Shown here in pieces: positions 1-5,604 of a DNA stretch of 8,308 bases. The notes below the pieces were generated by a model. That model searched no databases, was not told the origin of the DNA, and was given only the letters and a program-made list of their open reading frames with translations. Within the stretch, counting starts at the first letter, position 1, and each line of letters starts with the position of its first letter. Origin of the DNA: Polynucleobacter sp. Its GTDB lineage: Bacteria; Pseudomonadota; Gammaproteobacteria; Burkholderiales; Burkholderiaceae. A program made the translations under genes and the position numbers. The DNA is taken from the NCBI GenBank assembly GCA_023257325.1, contig JALRCP010000177.1, positions 1 through 8,308 of the forward strand, read 5' to 3'.

Positions 1-211
1 TTTAATTCCTGTGATGCATTACTGCATCGTCGCTCACTCATTCAGAATCGACTCCAGTCTTTCGACCGGAACCAATTTACTGTTTTGTGAGTACTGCTTA
101 TATCTGTCCCGAAGGACTGGATGTCTTTTCTCAGTACCCACATTTATCGGTTGACTACTTTTTAAAGAAGGCTGCTTGTTTTTCAAAGATTTGAATCGCA
201 ATCAGCAGAGA
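1..211 (-). other. 5' leader of an rRNA operon (pre-16S), 16S gene off the left edge
   Basis: Read on the minus strand, this is a typical betaproteobacterial pre-16S leader. A boxA-like TTCTTTAAAAA (plus 159-169) is followed closely by CCGATAAATGTGGG, which matches the family leader style. Several strong hairpins follow. A 10-bp stem pairs 87-96 with 132-141 (one G-U pair), and inside it is a GTCC stem closed by a UUCG tetraloop (106-117). A perfect 6-bp GATGCA/TGCATC stem with a GTAA tetraloop lies at 13-28. boxA would load Nus antitermination factors, and the hairpins probably help rRNA folding and processing. The mature 16S 5' end is expected a few bases beyond position 1. No 16S sequence is visible, so the assignment rests on the leader motifs plus the promoter behind them. 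Confidence 0.8.
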
Positions 212-217
212 AACGAG

Positions 218-246
218 ACTATGCCATACCTAAAAACACATGTCAA
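218..246 (-). promoter_or_regulatory. rRNA operon promoter (sigma70)
   Basis: On the minus strand a perfect -35 TTGACA (plus 241-246) is separated by exactly 17 bp from a -10 CATAGT (plus 218-223). Transcription would start near 211 and run left into the leader described above. The position, roughly 200 bp ahead of the expected 16S 5' end, fits an rrn promoter. Confidence 0.75.
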
Positions 247-249
247 CAC

Positions 250-300
250 CTTTGACTCACAAATTTAATAAATTATTGAAAATAATTTTTAATTTTCTAA
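250..300 (-). promoter_or_regulatory. AT-rich UP-element-like region upstream of the rRNA promoter
   Basis: Just upstream of the -35 box on the minus strand the sequence is strongly A/T-rich with phased A and T tracts, mainly 260-300. This fits an UP element contacted by the RNA polymerase alpha C-terminal domain, which is common at rRNA promoters. No Fis site was identified with confidence. Confidence 0.45.
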
Positions 301-340
301 CTTGGAAATGTTTTTCCTAATTAAAAACAAGGTTTTATAA

Positions 341-470
341 AGGCCTGAAGGCGTCTCGCACCTGTTTTGGCAGCGCTAACAATGGTTGCGCCAAGCCAGA
401 GGCAAAAGGCCCCTTGACTCAAAAGCTCAAGGCAACCATAAAAAATGCCCGCAATGCGGGCATTTTTGTA
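341..470 (+). ncRNA. candidate small structured RNA ending at a terminator
   Basis: This gene-free stretch between the rRNA promoter and the BON gene is rich in secondary structure. One hairpin pairs TTGGC (367-371) with GCCAA (390-394), with further inner pairs. A second pairs CCTTGA (412-417) with TCAAGG (427-432). An alternative long-range stem pairs ATGGTTGC (382-389) with GCAACCAT (432-439). The terminator hairpin at 441-467 follows. Upstream is a TATAAA-like -10 (336-341), but no good -35. The conserved cores of 6S RNA, SRP RNA, RNase P RNA and tmRNA are not visible. It may be an unnamed sRNA on the plus strand or simply structured spacer; strand and existence are uncertain. Confidence 0.3.
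441..467 (-). terminator. bidirectional rho-independent terminator after the BON gene
   Basis: A perfect 12-bp stem, AAAAATGCCCGC (441-452) with GCGGGCATTTTT (456-467), encloses a 3-base loop. On the minus strand it is followed by a T run and lies about 20 bp after the stop codon of the BON-domain gene, so it should end the gmhA-BON transcript. It would also work for plus-strand transcripts. Confidence 0.85.
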
Positions 471-488
471 TTTGAAAGCTTTTAAAGA

Positions 489-1106
489 CTATTTATTTCC
501 ATCTAATCTGCGCTTATCCGCCTCAGATATCAAGTCAAATACTTTGGTGACTTGTTTAACCCCAGGAACCTCTCTGGCTATTGCAACGGCGCGATTTGCT
601 TCAGACTCTGTGACGATGCCCATCAAATAAACCTTGCTGGCCTCGGTCACCACTTTCATTGAATTAGATGGAACGCCTTCTGTCGCCACAAAAACGCTCT
701 TAATTCGAGTTGTTAAATACGTGTCATTGGCTCTTGCGCTGAGGCTGCTCAGAGGTGCGGCAACTAATTCGTTGAATACCTCTGTTACGTTCTTCATGTT
801 TTTTACACTGGCCGCCACTTCCGCCTTCAATTGCTCGGTTCTTACCTCACCAGTTAACAACACTCTGCGATTGAACACGCTGACATTGACATGCAAATTG
901 TCACCGTATTTTTTAATTAAAAAGCTTTCAGCCTCCAACTGGATACCTCTGTCGATTGCTTGGGTGCCAGGATTTCTTCGATCGGCAATCACCAGTGCGC
1001 CGCCCGCCATGCCGCCGGCAACCAATGGAAAACAACCGGTCAATGTCATGGCGCCGACGCCTGCCAACATGAGGCTGAGAGTTTGTCGTTTGGTTTGCTT
1101 ATTCAT
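489..1106 (-). CDS. dual BON-domain outer-membrane lipoprotein (DolP/YraP-like)
   Basis: The 205-residue product starts with a lipoprotein signal peptide: basic Lys/Arg residues, a hydrophobic stretch, then the lipobox L22-T-G-C25. A glycine-rich segment and the family hallmark DRRNPGTQ (42-49) follow. Two BON domains, roughly residues 50-117 and 126-193, each show the V-x-L-x-G core turn (VLLTGEV, VYLMGIV). The closest known relative in style is E. coli DolP (YraP, 191 aa), a lipoprotein linked to outer-membrane integrity and BAM function. BON domains generally bind phospholipid. The start is supported by AGGA 8 bases upstream. It lies 17 bp after gmhA on the same strand and is probably co-transcribed. 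The same neighbours occur near rsmI in other proteobacteria. The family is clear; the exact role here is inferred. Confidence 0.9.
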   Translation of the reverse strand: MNKQTKRQTLSLMLAGVGAMTLTGCFPLVAGGMAGGALVIADRRNPGTQAIDRGIQLEAESFLIKKYGDNLHVNVSVFNRRVLLTGEVRTEQLKAEVAASVKNMKNVTEVFNELVAAPLSSLSARANDTYLTTRIKSVFVATEGVPSNSMKVVTEASKVYLMGIVTESEANRAVAIAREVPGVKQVTKVFDLISEADKRRLDGNK

Positions 1107-1123
1107 ATTTATTTTCCTAAAAC

Positions 1124-1726
1124 TTAATCAAACATCAAGTGATCAACGCCATCACACAAACAATGCAATAACAATAAGTGAGTTTCTTGAATGCGGGCGG
1201 TACGATCAGCGGGCACGCACAAGTGGACATCTGTAGCGCGCAATAATTTTCCTATCTTTCCGCCATCCTTGCCAGTAAAAGCAATGACTGACATGCCCTT
1301 AGCATGCGCTGCCTCAATAGCAGCTATCACGTTCGCAGAATTTCCAGATGTAGAAATTCCAAGCAACACGTCGCCTGATTGTCCAAGTGCTCTGACTTGT
1401 TTACTGAAAATTACTTCGTAGCTGTAATCATTTCCGATAGCCGTCATGATTGAGGAGTCTGTGGTCAATGCAATGGCTGGCAACTCCCTTCTTTCGCGCT
1501 CAAAACGCCCCACCAACTCAGCTGCAAAATGTTGCGCATCAGCGGCTGAGCCGCCATTGCCGCAAGCCAAAACTTTGTGGCCCTTTTGTAAAGCACTGAC
1601 AAGCAAATGAATGGCTTGCACCACATCAGCAGACATCACTTCAGTGGCTTTTCTTTTAGTTTCAATGCTGTCTAAAAAGTGCCCCTTAACCCGAGCCTCT
1701 AAATTTTCATTCATATCTTTTTTCAT
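1124..1726 (-). CDS. gmhA: sedoheptulose-7-phosphate (phosphoheptose) isomerase, SIS domain
   Basis: This 200-residue single-SIS-domain protein has the family's usual length. GmhA converts sedoheptulose 7-phosphate to D-glycero-D-manno-heptose 7-phosphate, the first step of ADP-heptose synthesis for the LPS inner core, in the cytoplasm as a tetramer. Visible motifs are [12 protein letters not shown] (55-66), ALTTDSS (86-92), the SIS signature ISTSGNS (124-130) and ARIQETH (177-183). The metal and catalytic positions of GmhA are all present: H66, E70, Q180 and H188. Overall it resembles DiaA, a DnaA-binding paralogue, but E. coli DiaA lacks E and H at two of these positions, so an active isomerase is favoured. 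Met5 (codon at 1712-1714) is an alternative start; neither start has a strong Shine-Dalgarno. It is the first gene of the gmhA-BON operon. Confidence 0.85.
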   Translation of the reverse strand: MKKDMNENLEARVKGHFLDSIETKRKATEVMSADVVQAIHLLVSALQKGHKVLACGNGGSAADAQHFAAELVGRFERERRELPAIALTTDSSIMTAIGNDYSYEVIFSKQVRALGQSGDVLLGISTSGNSANVIAAIEAAHAKGMSVIAFTGKDGGKIGKLLRATDVHLCVPADRTARIQETHLLLLHCLCDGVDHLMFD

Positions 1727-1788
1727 GTCTTAATTATGCCTTGAAGCCCCAACTGCCAAAACATATATTACCGCCTTAACTTTCTTCA

Positions 1789-1817
1789 TTGCCTTGGTTC
1801 TTCGTTTGATGCATTAT
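1789..1817 (+). promoter_or_regulatory. putative sigma70 promoter of rsmI
   Basis: In the 127-bp divergent space between gmhA and rsmI, TTGCCT (1789-1794) and CATTAT (1812-1817) are spaced by 17 bp, each matching 4 of 6 consensus bases. Transcription would start near 1824, leaving a leader of about 30 nt. Confidence 0.4.
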
Positions 1818-1853
1818 CGTTTTATTCCATCTATCTAATCCAAAGAAAAACGC

Positions 1854-2741
1854 ATGGATTTATTTAAATTTGCAGCAGGGCAAAACTTTCCTTCAGGCAG
1901 TCTTTTTTTGGTTCCCACACCCATCGGAAACCTAGCAGACATGACCATTAGAGGCCTTTATATCCTTAATCAAGTAGATGTCATTGCCTGTGAAGACAAG
2001 CGCCATAGTGCAAATTTTCTAAAAGCCTATGGAATTTCAAAGCCTCTTTATGCCCTGCACGAGCACAATGAAAAAGCGGCTAGCGCGCACATCTTAGAAA
2101 AACTTTCACAAGGTGAGCGCTGGGCATATATTTCCGATGCTGGCACCCCTGGAATATCTGATCCGGGCGCCATTTTGGTCGAAACCATCAAACAGGCAGG
2201 CTTCAATGTATTCCCTTTGCCTGGCCCCAGCGCAGTAGTTACGGCGATTTCAGGATCGGGCGACTTTTTAAAATACGGCGATGGCGGATTTCAATTTCTT
2301 GGTTTTTTACCCACCAAAGCTAATCAACGGGACGCAGTTATTCAAAGGGCTCAGCAAGCAGGAGTAAGTTCATTCTTTTATGAGGCTCCCCATCGCATAG
2401 AAAGTAGCCTCAAAGCAATCGCACAACTCTTAGAAAAAGATCGAAAAATTTTGATTGCAAAAGAGCTCACGAAAGTTTTTGAGGAAATTCACGTCATTTC
2501 TATCGCCGATCTTCCTGGCTGGATGGGCTCCGTTAAAAACTGGCAAGGCGAATTTGTGATTGGCATTGAAGGTCAGCCACCCACGAAAAGCCCATCTGCC
2601 TTTGATGAAAACACCAAAAATTGGATTCATGCGATTGGCGATAAGGTTGGACACAAAGAACTCTCTGAAATTGTTTCTGCGGTCACAGGAATTAGCAAAA
2701 AAGATGCTTATAAAGAGCTAATGGAGATTAAAAAGAAATAA
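1854..2741 (+). CDS. rsmI: 16S rRNA (cytidine1402-2'-O)-methyltransferase RsmI
   Basis: RsmI transfers a methyl group from SAM to the 2'-O of C1402 in the decoding centre of 16S rRNA. The 295-residue length is normal for the family. Tetrapyrrole-methylase-fold motifs appear in order: VPTPIGNL (20-27), CEDKRHS (46-52), the SAM-site loop DAGTPGISDPG (95-105), PLPGPSA (121-127), FLGFLP (148-153), YEAPHR (176-181), ELTK (204-207) and GEFV (232-235). The C-terminus (about 264-295) has the family's small helical domain ending in a lysine run. The usual EDTR motif reads EDKR here. The start is taken as the ATG nearest the motif spacing; its ribosome site is weak (AAAGAAAA). It diverges from gmhA, and its terminator follows directly. 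Confidence 0.95.
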   Translation: MDLFKFAAGQNFPSGSLFLVPTPIGNLADMTIRGLYILNQVDVIACEDKRHSANFLKAYGISKPLYALHEHNEKAASAHILEKLSQGERWAYISDAGTPGISDPGAILVETIKQAGFNVFPLPGPSAVVTAISGSGDFLKYGDGGFQFLGFLPTKANQRDAVIQRAQQAGVSSFFYEAPHRIESSLKAIAQLLEKDRKILIAKELTKVFEEIHVISIADLPGWMGSVKNWQGEFVIGIEGQPPTKSPSAFDENTKNWIHAIGDKVGHKELSEIVSAVTGISKKDAYKELMEIKKK

Positions 2742-2742
2742 A

Positions 2743-2771
2743 AAAAACCCGCTTTTCATAAGCGGGTTTTT
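2743..2771 (+). terminator. bidirectional terminator between rsmI and the cytochrome gene
   Basis: A 12-bp stem, AAAAACCCGCTT (2743-2754) with AAGCGGGTTTTT (2760-2771), has the loop TTCAT. It begins right after the rsmI stop codon and lies 14 bp past the stop of the convergent cytochrome gene. A-tracts and T-tracts on both sides let it work in both directions. Confidence 0.9.
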
Positions 2772-2785
2772 ATCAAACACTGTCT

Positions 2786-3316
2786 TTATTTCTTTTCTGG
2801 CTCTTTAGGAGCCTCAGGGGCCGGGGCCTTAGGCTCGGCAAACTTTCCACCTGCGGACGCCGCTAAGTAAACAACAGCTCTGCCTAATTCATAATCAGAA
2901 ACATCGGCCGCATTGGTTCCGGCTCTAGCTGGCATGGCGCCCTTGCCTTTAACAACTGCCGCCAAAAGACCATCATAGCCACGACCCAATCTTGCTGACC
3001 ATCCACCTACATCACCATATTTTGGAGCCCCTGCAGCTCCAGTTGCATGGCAAGACGCACACGCTTGTTTATAAATTTCTTCGCCTGTTTTGAATACTTT
3101 TGGACCAGAGGCGTCTTTAAAGTCAAGAAGGGCAACCGGCTTAATTAACTGATTAGCCGACTCAGCCGCAGCATCCGCATTGGCAAGCTTCTTTTTACCA
3201 TTGCCCACGTAGGTCATTAAAAATGCAATGATGATTAGCGGCACAAAAAAGCTCGCAAAAACCATCACAATTAATTGTTTGGGTGATTTAATCAAATTTC
3301 CGTGTTCTTCACTCAT
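2786..3316 (-). CDS. membrane-anchored class I c-type cytochrome (cytochrome c5 family)
   Basis: The 176-residue product has one N-terminal hydrophobic segment (about 15-38) and no obvious cleavage site, so it is probably anchored in the inner membrane with the heme domain in the periplasm. The single heme-binding motif CASCH (86-90) follows EIYKQA, and the distal ligand is most likely M128 in KGAMPARAG. The Ala/Gly-rich segment after the heme and the closing YLAAS helix are typical of the c5/CycB group. A charged Pro/Ala/Glu/Lys tail (about 160-176) is probably disordered. Its role would be electron transfer between respiratory complexes; the partner is not visible. The start is supported by AAGGGA about 8 bases upstream. 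No cytochrome-maturation or oxidase genes are adjacent. Confidence 0.9.
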   Translation of the reverse strand: MSEEHGNLIKSPKQLIVMVFASFFVPLIIIAFLMTYVGNGKKKLANADAAAESANQLIKPVALLDFKDASGPKVFKTGEEIYKQACASCHATGAAGAPKYGDVGGWSARLGRGYDGLLAAVVKGKGAMPARAGTNAADVSDYELGRAVVYLAASAGGKFAEPKAPAPEAPKEPEKK

Positions 3317-3347
3317 GACGCATTCCCTTTTTATCTAGCTCGCGCAC

Positions 3348-3353
3348 ATTATA
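3348..3353 (-). promoter_or_regulatory. -10 box of the cytochrome c gene
   Basis: A perfect TATAAT on the minus strand lies about 32 bp upstream of the cytochrome start codon. No good -35 was found at 16-18 bp, so the promoter may be weak or activator-dependent. Confidence 0.45.
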
Positions 3354-3376
3354 GCTAGGATAATCACATAGAGCCT

Positions 3377-3382
3377 TACAAT
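3377..3382 (+). promoter_or_regulatory. -10 box of the tRNA-Arg promoter
   Basis: TACAAT lies 9 bp before the mature tRNA 5' end, so transcription would start only a few bases upstream, which is usual for tRNA genes. The -35 region (about 3354-3359) is poor. A second possible -10, GATAAT, is at 3359-3364. Confidence 0.35.
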
Positions 3383-3391
3383 CTTAGCGTT

Positions 3392-3466
3392 GCGACCGTA
3401 GTTCAATGGATAGAATTAGAGTTTCCGAAGCTCTCGATACAGGTTCGATTCCTGTCGGTCGCACCA
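3392..3466 (+). tRNA. tRNA-Arg, anticodon CCG
   Basis: A complete 75-nt cloverleaf is visible, including an encoded CCA end. The acceptor stem is GCGACCG (3392-3398) with CGGTCGC (3456-3462). The D stem is GTTC/GAAT, and the anticodon stem AGAGT/GCTCT has one wobble pair. The 7-base loop TTCCGAA (3423-3429) gives anticodon CCG at 3425-3427, which reads the arginine codon CGG. The variable loop is 4 nt. The T arm is ACAGG-TTCGATT-CCTGT. The discriminator base is A3463. No clear terminator follows before the desaturase gene about 100 bp downstream, so read-through is possible. Confidence 0.97.
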
Positions 3467-3563
3467 ATCAACAAATCCCTAAAAATAGACATAGATCAAA
3501 TAAAAATCCCGAAAACCCCTTAAAATAGGGAATTCTTGAATTTTTGCTTCAAAAAAGGTTTTT

Positions 3564-4670
3564 ATGTCAGCAAATACTGCAGATGCGTCTTTAGATCAAC
3601 CGATTCCAGTGGGCCAACCCATTCCTCATCGTAAGGTGATCCGATCATGGTTAACGCCTTTAACAGAGCGTGCAGTTGTTCGTGCGATTGTCTTGCAAGT
3701 TATCGACACCATCATCCTGACAGCCGGCATTGTTGGCACTGTTTATTTTGAATCATTCCTAGTTAAGCTTGCCCTTGCGCTTTTTTCTGGGTTCATGATT
3801 GGACGTATTTTCATTTTGGGTCATGATGCATGCCACCAAAGCTTTACCCCATACCGTGGCTTAAACAAACTTTTAGGACGCTTGGCGTTTTTACCTTCAT
3901 TAACCCCATACAGCCTTTGGGAAGTTGGTCACAACGTCGTTCATCATGGACAAACTAATTTAAAAGGTTTTGATTTTGTTTGGGCGCCACTTTCATTAGA
4001 GGAATACAACAAACTTTCTGATAGTGAAAAAGCCTTGGAGCGTCACTACCGTAGCGGCTGGGGCCCGGCTCTGTACTATTTCCTTGAAATCTGGTGGAAA
4101 AAAATGTATTTCCCCAACAAGAAAAACATGCCCGCAACGCGCCCAGCATTTTTGTGGGATAACGTTTTAGTTACAGCATTTGCGGTAGTGTGGAATGCCT
4201 TACTCGTTATTGCTGCACTTGCTACAGATCAATCTGTTTTATTGACCATCATCATGGGCTTCTTGATTCCATTTATTTTTTGGAATGCCATGATTGGTTT
4301 TGTGGTGTATGTTCACCATACACACCCTAGCGTATCTTGGTATTCAGACAAGTCAGAATGGCTCAGAGCTCAACCTTTTGTCTCTACAACCGTTCATTTG
4401 GTATTTCCATTTAAGTGGGGCGCCTGGATGCATCACATCATGGAACACACAGCACACCATGTTGATATGAGCGTGCCACTTTATAAGCTTAAGCAAGCTC
4501 AGGCAAAACTAGAAGAAATGTTGCCCGAAAGAATTATTGTGCAAAAGTTTTCATGGGCTTGGTATTTTGAAACGGCCAAGCTATGCAAGCTTTACGACAC
4601 CGAAAGAAAATGCTGGCTAGATTTTGAAGGCAACAAAACAGCCGATTCAATTAAGGTTGTTCTAAGCTAA
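3564..4670 (+). CDS. membrane fatty acid desaturase
   Basis: The 368-residue integral-membrane protein belongs to the di-iron acyl desaturase family. The three histidine boxes are clear: HDACH (87-91), HNVVHH (123-128) and HTAHH (295-299). An additional HHTH cluster at 251-254 may contribute a metal ligand. Hydrophobic blocks at roughly 41-85, 100-116 and 196-250 form the paired membrane segments. The enzyme would introduce a double bond into acyl chains with O2 and an electron donor, likely tuning membrane fluidity. The histidine spacing resembles the DesA / delta-12-omega-3 branch, but regioselectivity cannot be read from sequence. The start is supported by AAAGG 5 bases upstream. It has its own terminator. 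No ferredoxin or reductase gene is adjacent. Confidence 0.9.
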   Translation: MSANTADASLDQPIPVGQPIPHRKVIRSWLTPLTERAVVRAIVLQVIDTIILTAGIVGTVYFESFLVKLALALFSGFMIGRIFILGHDACHQSFTPYRGLNKLLGRLAFLPSLTPYSLWEVGHNVVHHGQTNLKGFDFVWAPLSLEEYNKLSDSEKALERHYRSGWGPALYYFLEIWWKKMYFPNKKNMPATRPAFLWDNVLVTAFAVVWNALLVIAALATDQSVLLTIIMGFLIPFIFWNAMIGFVVYVHHTHPSVSWYSDKSEWLRAQPFVSTTVHLVFPFKWGAWMHHIMEHTAHHVDMSVPLYKLKQAQAKLEEMLPERIIVQKFSWAWYFETAKLCKLYDTERKCWLDFEGNKTADSIKVVLS

Positions 4671-4680
4671 ATTAGGCCTC

Positions 4681-4705
4681 AAAACGCCCTTAAAAGGGCG
4701 TTTTT
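4681..4705 (+). terminator. rho-independent terminator after the desaturase gene
   Basis: A 10-bp stem, AAAACGCCCT (4681-4690) with AGGGCGTTTT (4695-4704), has the loop TAAA and a T run. It begins 11 bp after the desaturase stop codon. On the minus strand it also has a T run, and it is the first terminator reached by transcripts of the amtB/ycbL-like operon. Confidence 0.88.
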
Positions 4706-4751
4706 CAAAAAGCCGTTAAAATAGTGACTTGATACCTACAGAGAAGTTTAT

Positions 4752-4934
4752 ATGTCAACGCCACCAAGCACCCTGGAAAGCAATACACGCGTTATGAAGT
4801 TTTGCTCTTCATGCAGCCGAGAAAAGCCTTTAGAGGGTGGCACATGGATTCCTACAAGTAATCGCAAACAACGCTGGATTTGCGCAAGTTGCTTGTACAA
4901 CCGTACTCACAGAACAGGTTCGGCGAAAGCCTAA
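4752..4934 (+). CDS. small protein with two CxxC motifs (zinc-ribbon-like), function unknown
   Basis: This 60-residue basic protein has two cysteine knuckles, CSSC (18-21) and CASC (44-47), 22 residues apart. A spacing like this suits a single structural Zn2+ site, as in zinc ribbons or treble clefs. The region between is Trp/Arg/Lys-rich (GTWIPTSNRKQRWI), which would allow nucleic-acid or protein binding. I do not recognise the family. In favour of a real gene are the AGAGAAG ribosome site 5 bases before the ATG, the paired CxxC motifs, and its placement in the gap after a terminator. A TAAAAT -10-like box lies at 4717-4722 with no clear -35. Met15 is an alternative start without a ribosome site. 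Its stop codon overlaps that of the opposing hydrolase gene. Confidence 0.65.
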   Translation: MSTPPSTLESNTRVMKFCSSCSREKPLEGGTWIPTSNRKQRWICASCLYNRTHRTGSAKA

Positions 4935-5578
4935 TTGACCCCATCCCCAACGTAGGGGTTGTTTCTTCTTTCTTCCCCAAAGCTTGAGACCGGGCCGTGC
5001 CCCGGTATAAATGCAATGTCATCACCCAGAGGAAAAAGTTTTTCTCTAATTGACTTGATCAAATCAGCGTGATTACCTCTTGGAAAATCTGTTCGGCCAA
5101 TGGATCCGGCAAATAAAACATCTCCAACAACCGCCAAGCGATCAGGGGCACTATAAAAAATAATGTGGCCCGGTGTATGGCCTGGGCAATGCTTAACGAG
5201 CAACGATGTTTTACCTACCGTTACTTGATCGTCATCGTTTAACCACTTGTGCGGTTCAAATGAATCTGCTGATGAAAATCCAAATCTTTTACTCTGTTCT
5301 GGTAATTGATCAAGCCAAAATTTCTCATCTTGATGGGGGCCTTCAATTTCAATATTCAGCTCTTTGGCCAAGGCCATGGCGCCCGCACAATGGTCAATGT
5401 GCCCATGTGTTAACAGTATTTTTTCAGGGGTTGCGCCACTTGTTTTGAGGGCATCTAAGATTTTTGGTAAATCGCCACCCGGATCAACAATCGCAGCTAA
5501 ATTAGATTCTTCACAAATCAATATTGAGCAGTTTTGCTCAAAGGGGGTCACCGGAACTATGAGAACTTTTAATGTCAT
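4931..5578 (-). CDS. YcbL-type metallo-beta-lactamase-fold hydrolase (glyoxalase II-like)
   Basis: The 215-residue cytoplasmic protein closely follows E. coli YcbL in length and motif order. The opening PVTPFEQNCS (9-18) is typical. The metal site is complete: THGHIDH (57-63, ligands H58, H60, D62, H63), H134 in CPGHTPGH (131-138), D153 in VGDVLFAGSIGRTDFPRG, and H194 in IPGHGPVS (191-198). Some YcbL-type proteins hydrolyse S-lactoylglutathione; the true substrate here is unknown. It starts 26 bp after the amtB stop on the same strand and is probably translated from the amtB transcript. A GGAG lies only 2 bases before the ATG, which is unusually close, so translation may be weak or coupled. 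No terminator follows before it meets the convergent small gene. Confidence 0.92.
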   Translation of the reverse strand: MTLKVLIVPVTPFEQNCSILICEESNLAAIVDPGGDLPKILDALKTSGATPEKILLTHGHIDHCAGAMALAKELNIEIEGPHQDEKFWLDQLPEQSKRFGFSSADSFEPHKWLNDDDQVTVGKTSLLVKHCPGHTPGHIIFYSAPDRLAVVGDVLFAGSIGRTDFPRGNHADLIKSIREKLFPLGDDIAFIPGHGPVSSFGEERRNNPYVGDGVN

Positions 5579-5604
5579 AGCTCCGATTATCTCAACAAAT
5601 TAGA

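Noticed and set aside
341..440. RNase P RNA, 6S RNA, SRP RNA or tmRNA, considered because rnpB lies near rsmI in pseudomonads
   Set aside because: The region is too short and lacks the conserved core motifs of each of these RNAs.
445..630. 61-codon open frame across the terminator and the 3' end of the BON gene
   Set aside because: It starts inside a terminator hairpin and is antisense to a well-supported gene.
634..1236. Long plus-strand open frame antisense to the BON gene (200 codons)
   Set aside because: The minus-strand frame has a lipobox, BON domains and a ribosome site; the plus frame has no recognisable motif or ribosome site and runs past both ends of a real start.
3392..3466. tRNA-Arg as an integration site of a mobile element
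   Set aside because: No integrase gene, no direct repeat of the tRNA 3' end, and the flanking genes look like ordinary core genes.
4989..5006. Perfect 6-bp ACCGGG/CCCGGT hairpin as a terminator for the small CxxC gene
   Set aside because: It lies inside the hydrolase coding sequence over the conserved GHGP motif and has no T run after it.
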